Below are positions 15,414-16,605 of a DNA stretch of 16,605 nt, one piece after another (within the stretch, counting starts at the first letter, position 1; every line of letters begins with the position of its first letter). Source of the DNA: JAAYLU01 sp964458805 (GTDB lineage: Bacteria; Synergistota; Synergistia; Synergistales; Aminobacteriaceae); NCBI GenBank assembly GCA_964458805.1, contig CAYWKH010000047.1:1-16605 (forward strand). The letters are read 5' to 3'. A model generated the notes under the pieces. That model was given only the letters and a program-made list of their open reading frames with translations. It did no database searches and had not been told where the DNA came from. The position numbers were made by a program, and so were the translations under genes.

Positions 15414-16605
15414 ATGGAGAAGACGTTTTCTGTCGAAATCGGGGGACGGCCCCTGCAATTCTCCACCGGCAAGGTGGCGAAGCAGGCAAACGGGTCCGTG
15501 GTGGCGGCGCATGGAGAGACGACCGTGTTGACGACGGCCTGCATAACGGAGAAACCGCGCACGGGGATCGATTTCTTTCCGCTGCTCGTGGATTTCGAGG
15601 AGAGATTTTACTCCGCCGGCAAGATCCCCGGCGGATTCATCAAACGCGAGGGACGCCCGTCAGAGACGGCGGTACTGAGCTGCAGGATGGTAGACCGCTC
15701 GATCAGGTCGCTGTTCGACGAGTCCATGCGCTACGACGTGCACGTGGTCTCAACCGTGCTCTCGGTGGATCAGGTCAACCCGCCCAACGTGCTGGCCATC
15801 AACGCCGCCTCCGCCGCGCTCAGCATCTCCGACATACCGTGGGGCGGACCCGTGGGCGCGGTCAGGATAGGCCGGGTCGGGGACGAGTTCGTGGTCAACC
15901 CGACAGAGGAGCAGATGGCCGAGTCAACCCTGGACCTTCTTGTCGCCGGGCACCTCGACGGGGTCACAATGGTCGAGTGCGGGTCTAAGGAGATCTCCGA
16001 GGATCTGCTGGTGGACGCCCTTGAGCTCGCCCAGACCGAGATCAGGAAGATCGTCGGCCTGTTCAACGAGATGAGGGAGTCGGTGGGGCGTCCCAAGCTG
16101 GAGCTGCCCGCCCCCCCGTCCTTCCCGGCCATAGACTCGTGGGCCGAGGAGAACCTCTCGGCCGAGATCCGAGATGCGGTGATGATACACGAGAAGAAGC
16201 CGCGCGGCGACGCCATCTCCGCTGCCAGGAACAGGCTTCTGGAGCGATTCGAGGGGGAGCATCCCGACGCCGGGGACTACGTGTCCGGCGTGATAGACGA
16301 GATGGTCAAGAGTACCATGCGCTCGCTGATAGTCGACGAGAGAACTCGAGCGGACGGGCGTCGCATGGACGAGCTGAGGAAGATCGCCTGCGAGACGGGC
16401 GTCCTGCCCAGGGTGCACGGCTCGGCCCTGTTCACGAGAGGCGAGACCCAGGCCCTGGTCGTGACGACGCTCGGCATGATGGGGGTCGATGACCAGATCC
16501 TGGACGGTCTCAAGCAGGACGAGCCCGCTAAGAGATTCATCCTTCACTACAACTTCCCCCCCTTCTCGGTCGGAGAGGTGCGCCCGATGAGGGGGCCCGG
16601 CAGGC
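15414..16605 (+). CDS. pnp: Polyribonucleotide nucleotidyltransferase (PNPase), 3'-truncated
   Basis: PNPase degrades RNA 3' to 5' by phosphorolysis and can add tails; it forms a trimer and, in some bacteria, a degradosome. The frame runs from ATG 15414 off the end of the window, giving 397 of the usual 700 or so residues. It begins MEKTFSVEIGGRPLQFSTGK. The first RNase PH-like domain shows GKIPGGFIKREGRPSE and MVDRSIRSLF. A helical linker follows (about 225-305). The second RNase PH domain begins at about 307 with DERTRADGRRMDELR and RVHGSALFTRGETQALV. The catalytic second-domain Asp residues and the KH/S1 domains lie beyond the window. The start is set by GAGGAGGAAGG 6 nt upstream. Confidence 0.97.
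   Translation, partial: MEKTFSVEIGGRPLQFSTGKVAKQANGSVVAAHGETTVLTTACITEKPRTGIDFFPLLVDFEERFYSAGKIPGGFIKREGRPSETAVLSCRMVDRSIRSLFDESMRYDVHVVSTVLSVDQVNPPNVLAINAASAALSISDIPWGGPVGAVRIGRVGDEFVVNPTEEQMAESTLDLLVAGHLDGVTMVECGSKEISEDLLVDALELAQTEIRKIVGLFNEMRESVGRPKLELPAPPSFPAIDSWAEENLSAEIRDAVMIHEKKPRGDAISAARNRLLERFEGEHPDAGDYVSGVIDEMVKSTMRSLIVDERTRADGRRMDELRKIACETGVLPRVHGSALFTRGETQALVVTTLGMMGVDDQILDGLKQDEPAKRFILHYNFPPFSVGEVRPMRGPGR

Overview
This GC-rich window carries densely packed housekeeping genes, almost all on the + strand. It looks like a bacterial chromosome core region. No mobile element, tRNA, rRNA, CRISPR array or defence cassette is visible. Shine-Dalgarno sequences are strong, many genes overlap by 1 or 4 nt (ATGA, TAGTG, TGATG), and several starts are GTG or TTG. 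The combination of gene neighbours (radA-nfeD-slipin-leuS-holA-rpsT, then rpmH-rnpA-yidD-yidC-jag-lgt-htrA, then rpsO-pnp) together with high GC suggests a Synergistota-like lineage (inference only; 16S or ribosomal-protein phylogeny would decide it). The proteins are full length and motif-complete apart from the two genes cut by the window edges; the Lgt-family protein is the one with clear active-site changes.

Region by region: (1) 2-634, the 3' part of a PHP-domain metallohydrolase. (2) 691-7623, a long co-directional run: RadA (recombination), an NfeD membrane protease and its slipin/SPFH partner, leucyl-tRNA synthetase, and DNA polymerase III delta (holA). (3) 7689-7970, rpsT, the only minus-strand gene, convergent with holA and separated from it by a hairpin terminator. 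(4) 8134-10071, a DinG/XPD-type iron-sulfur helicase, divergent from rpsT. (5) 10136-13359, a tightly packed cluster with its own promoter: ribosomal protein L34, RNase P protein, YidD, YidC, Jag (KH-R3H) and a divergent Lgt-family protein. (6) 13450-14865, a secreted HtrA/Deg protease with two PDZ domains, followed by a strong terminator. (7) 15035-16605, rpsO, a terminator/attenuator, and the 5' part of pnp.

How they work together: the rpmH-rnpA-yidD-yidC-jag block links ribosome and RNase P synthesis with membrane-protein insertion. The Lgt-family protein and HtrA downstream add envelope lipoprotein modification and quality control. NfeD and slipin form another membrane-protein quality-control pair. 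RadA, HolA and DinG serve DNA replication and repair. rpsO/pnp is the classic translation/RNA-decay pair.

No gene-free stretch exceeds 300 bases. The gaps of interest are 635-690, 7624-7688, 7971-8133, 10072-10228, 11823-11950, 13360-13449, 14866-15034 and 15302-15413; what each holds is listed below. I do not see an undescribed multi-gene system. The items most worth a second look are the active-site substitutions in the Lgt homologue, an operator-like dyad around the rpsT -10 box, the same-frame rpmH/rnpA junction with two TTG starts, structured leader DNA before jag and rpmH, and an unusual insertion in YidC.
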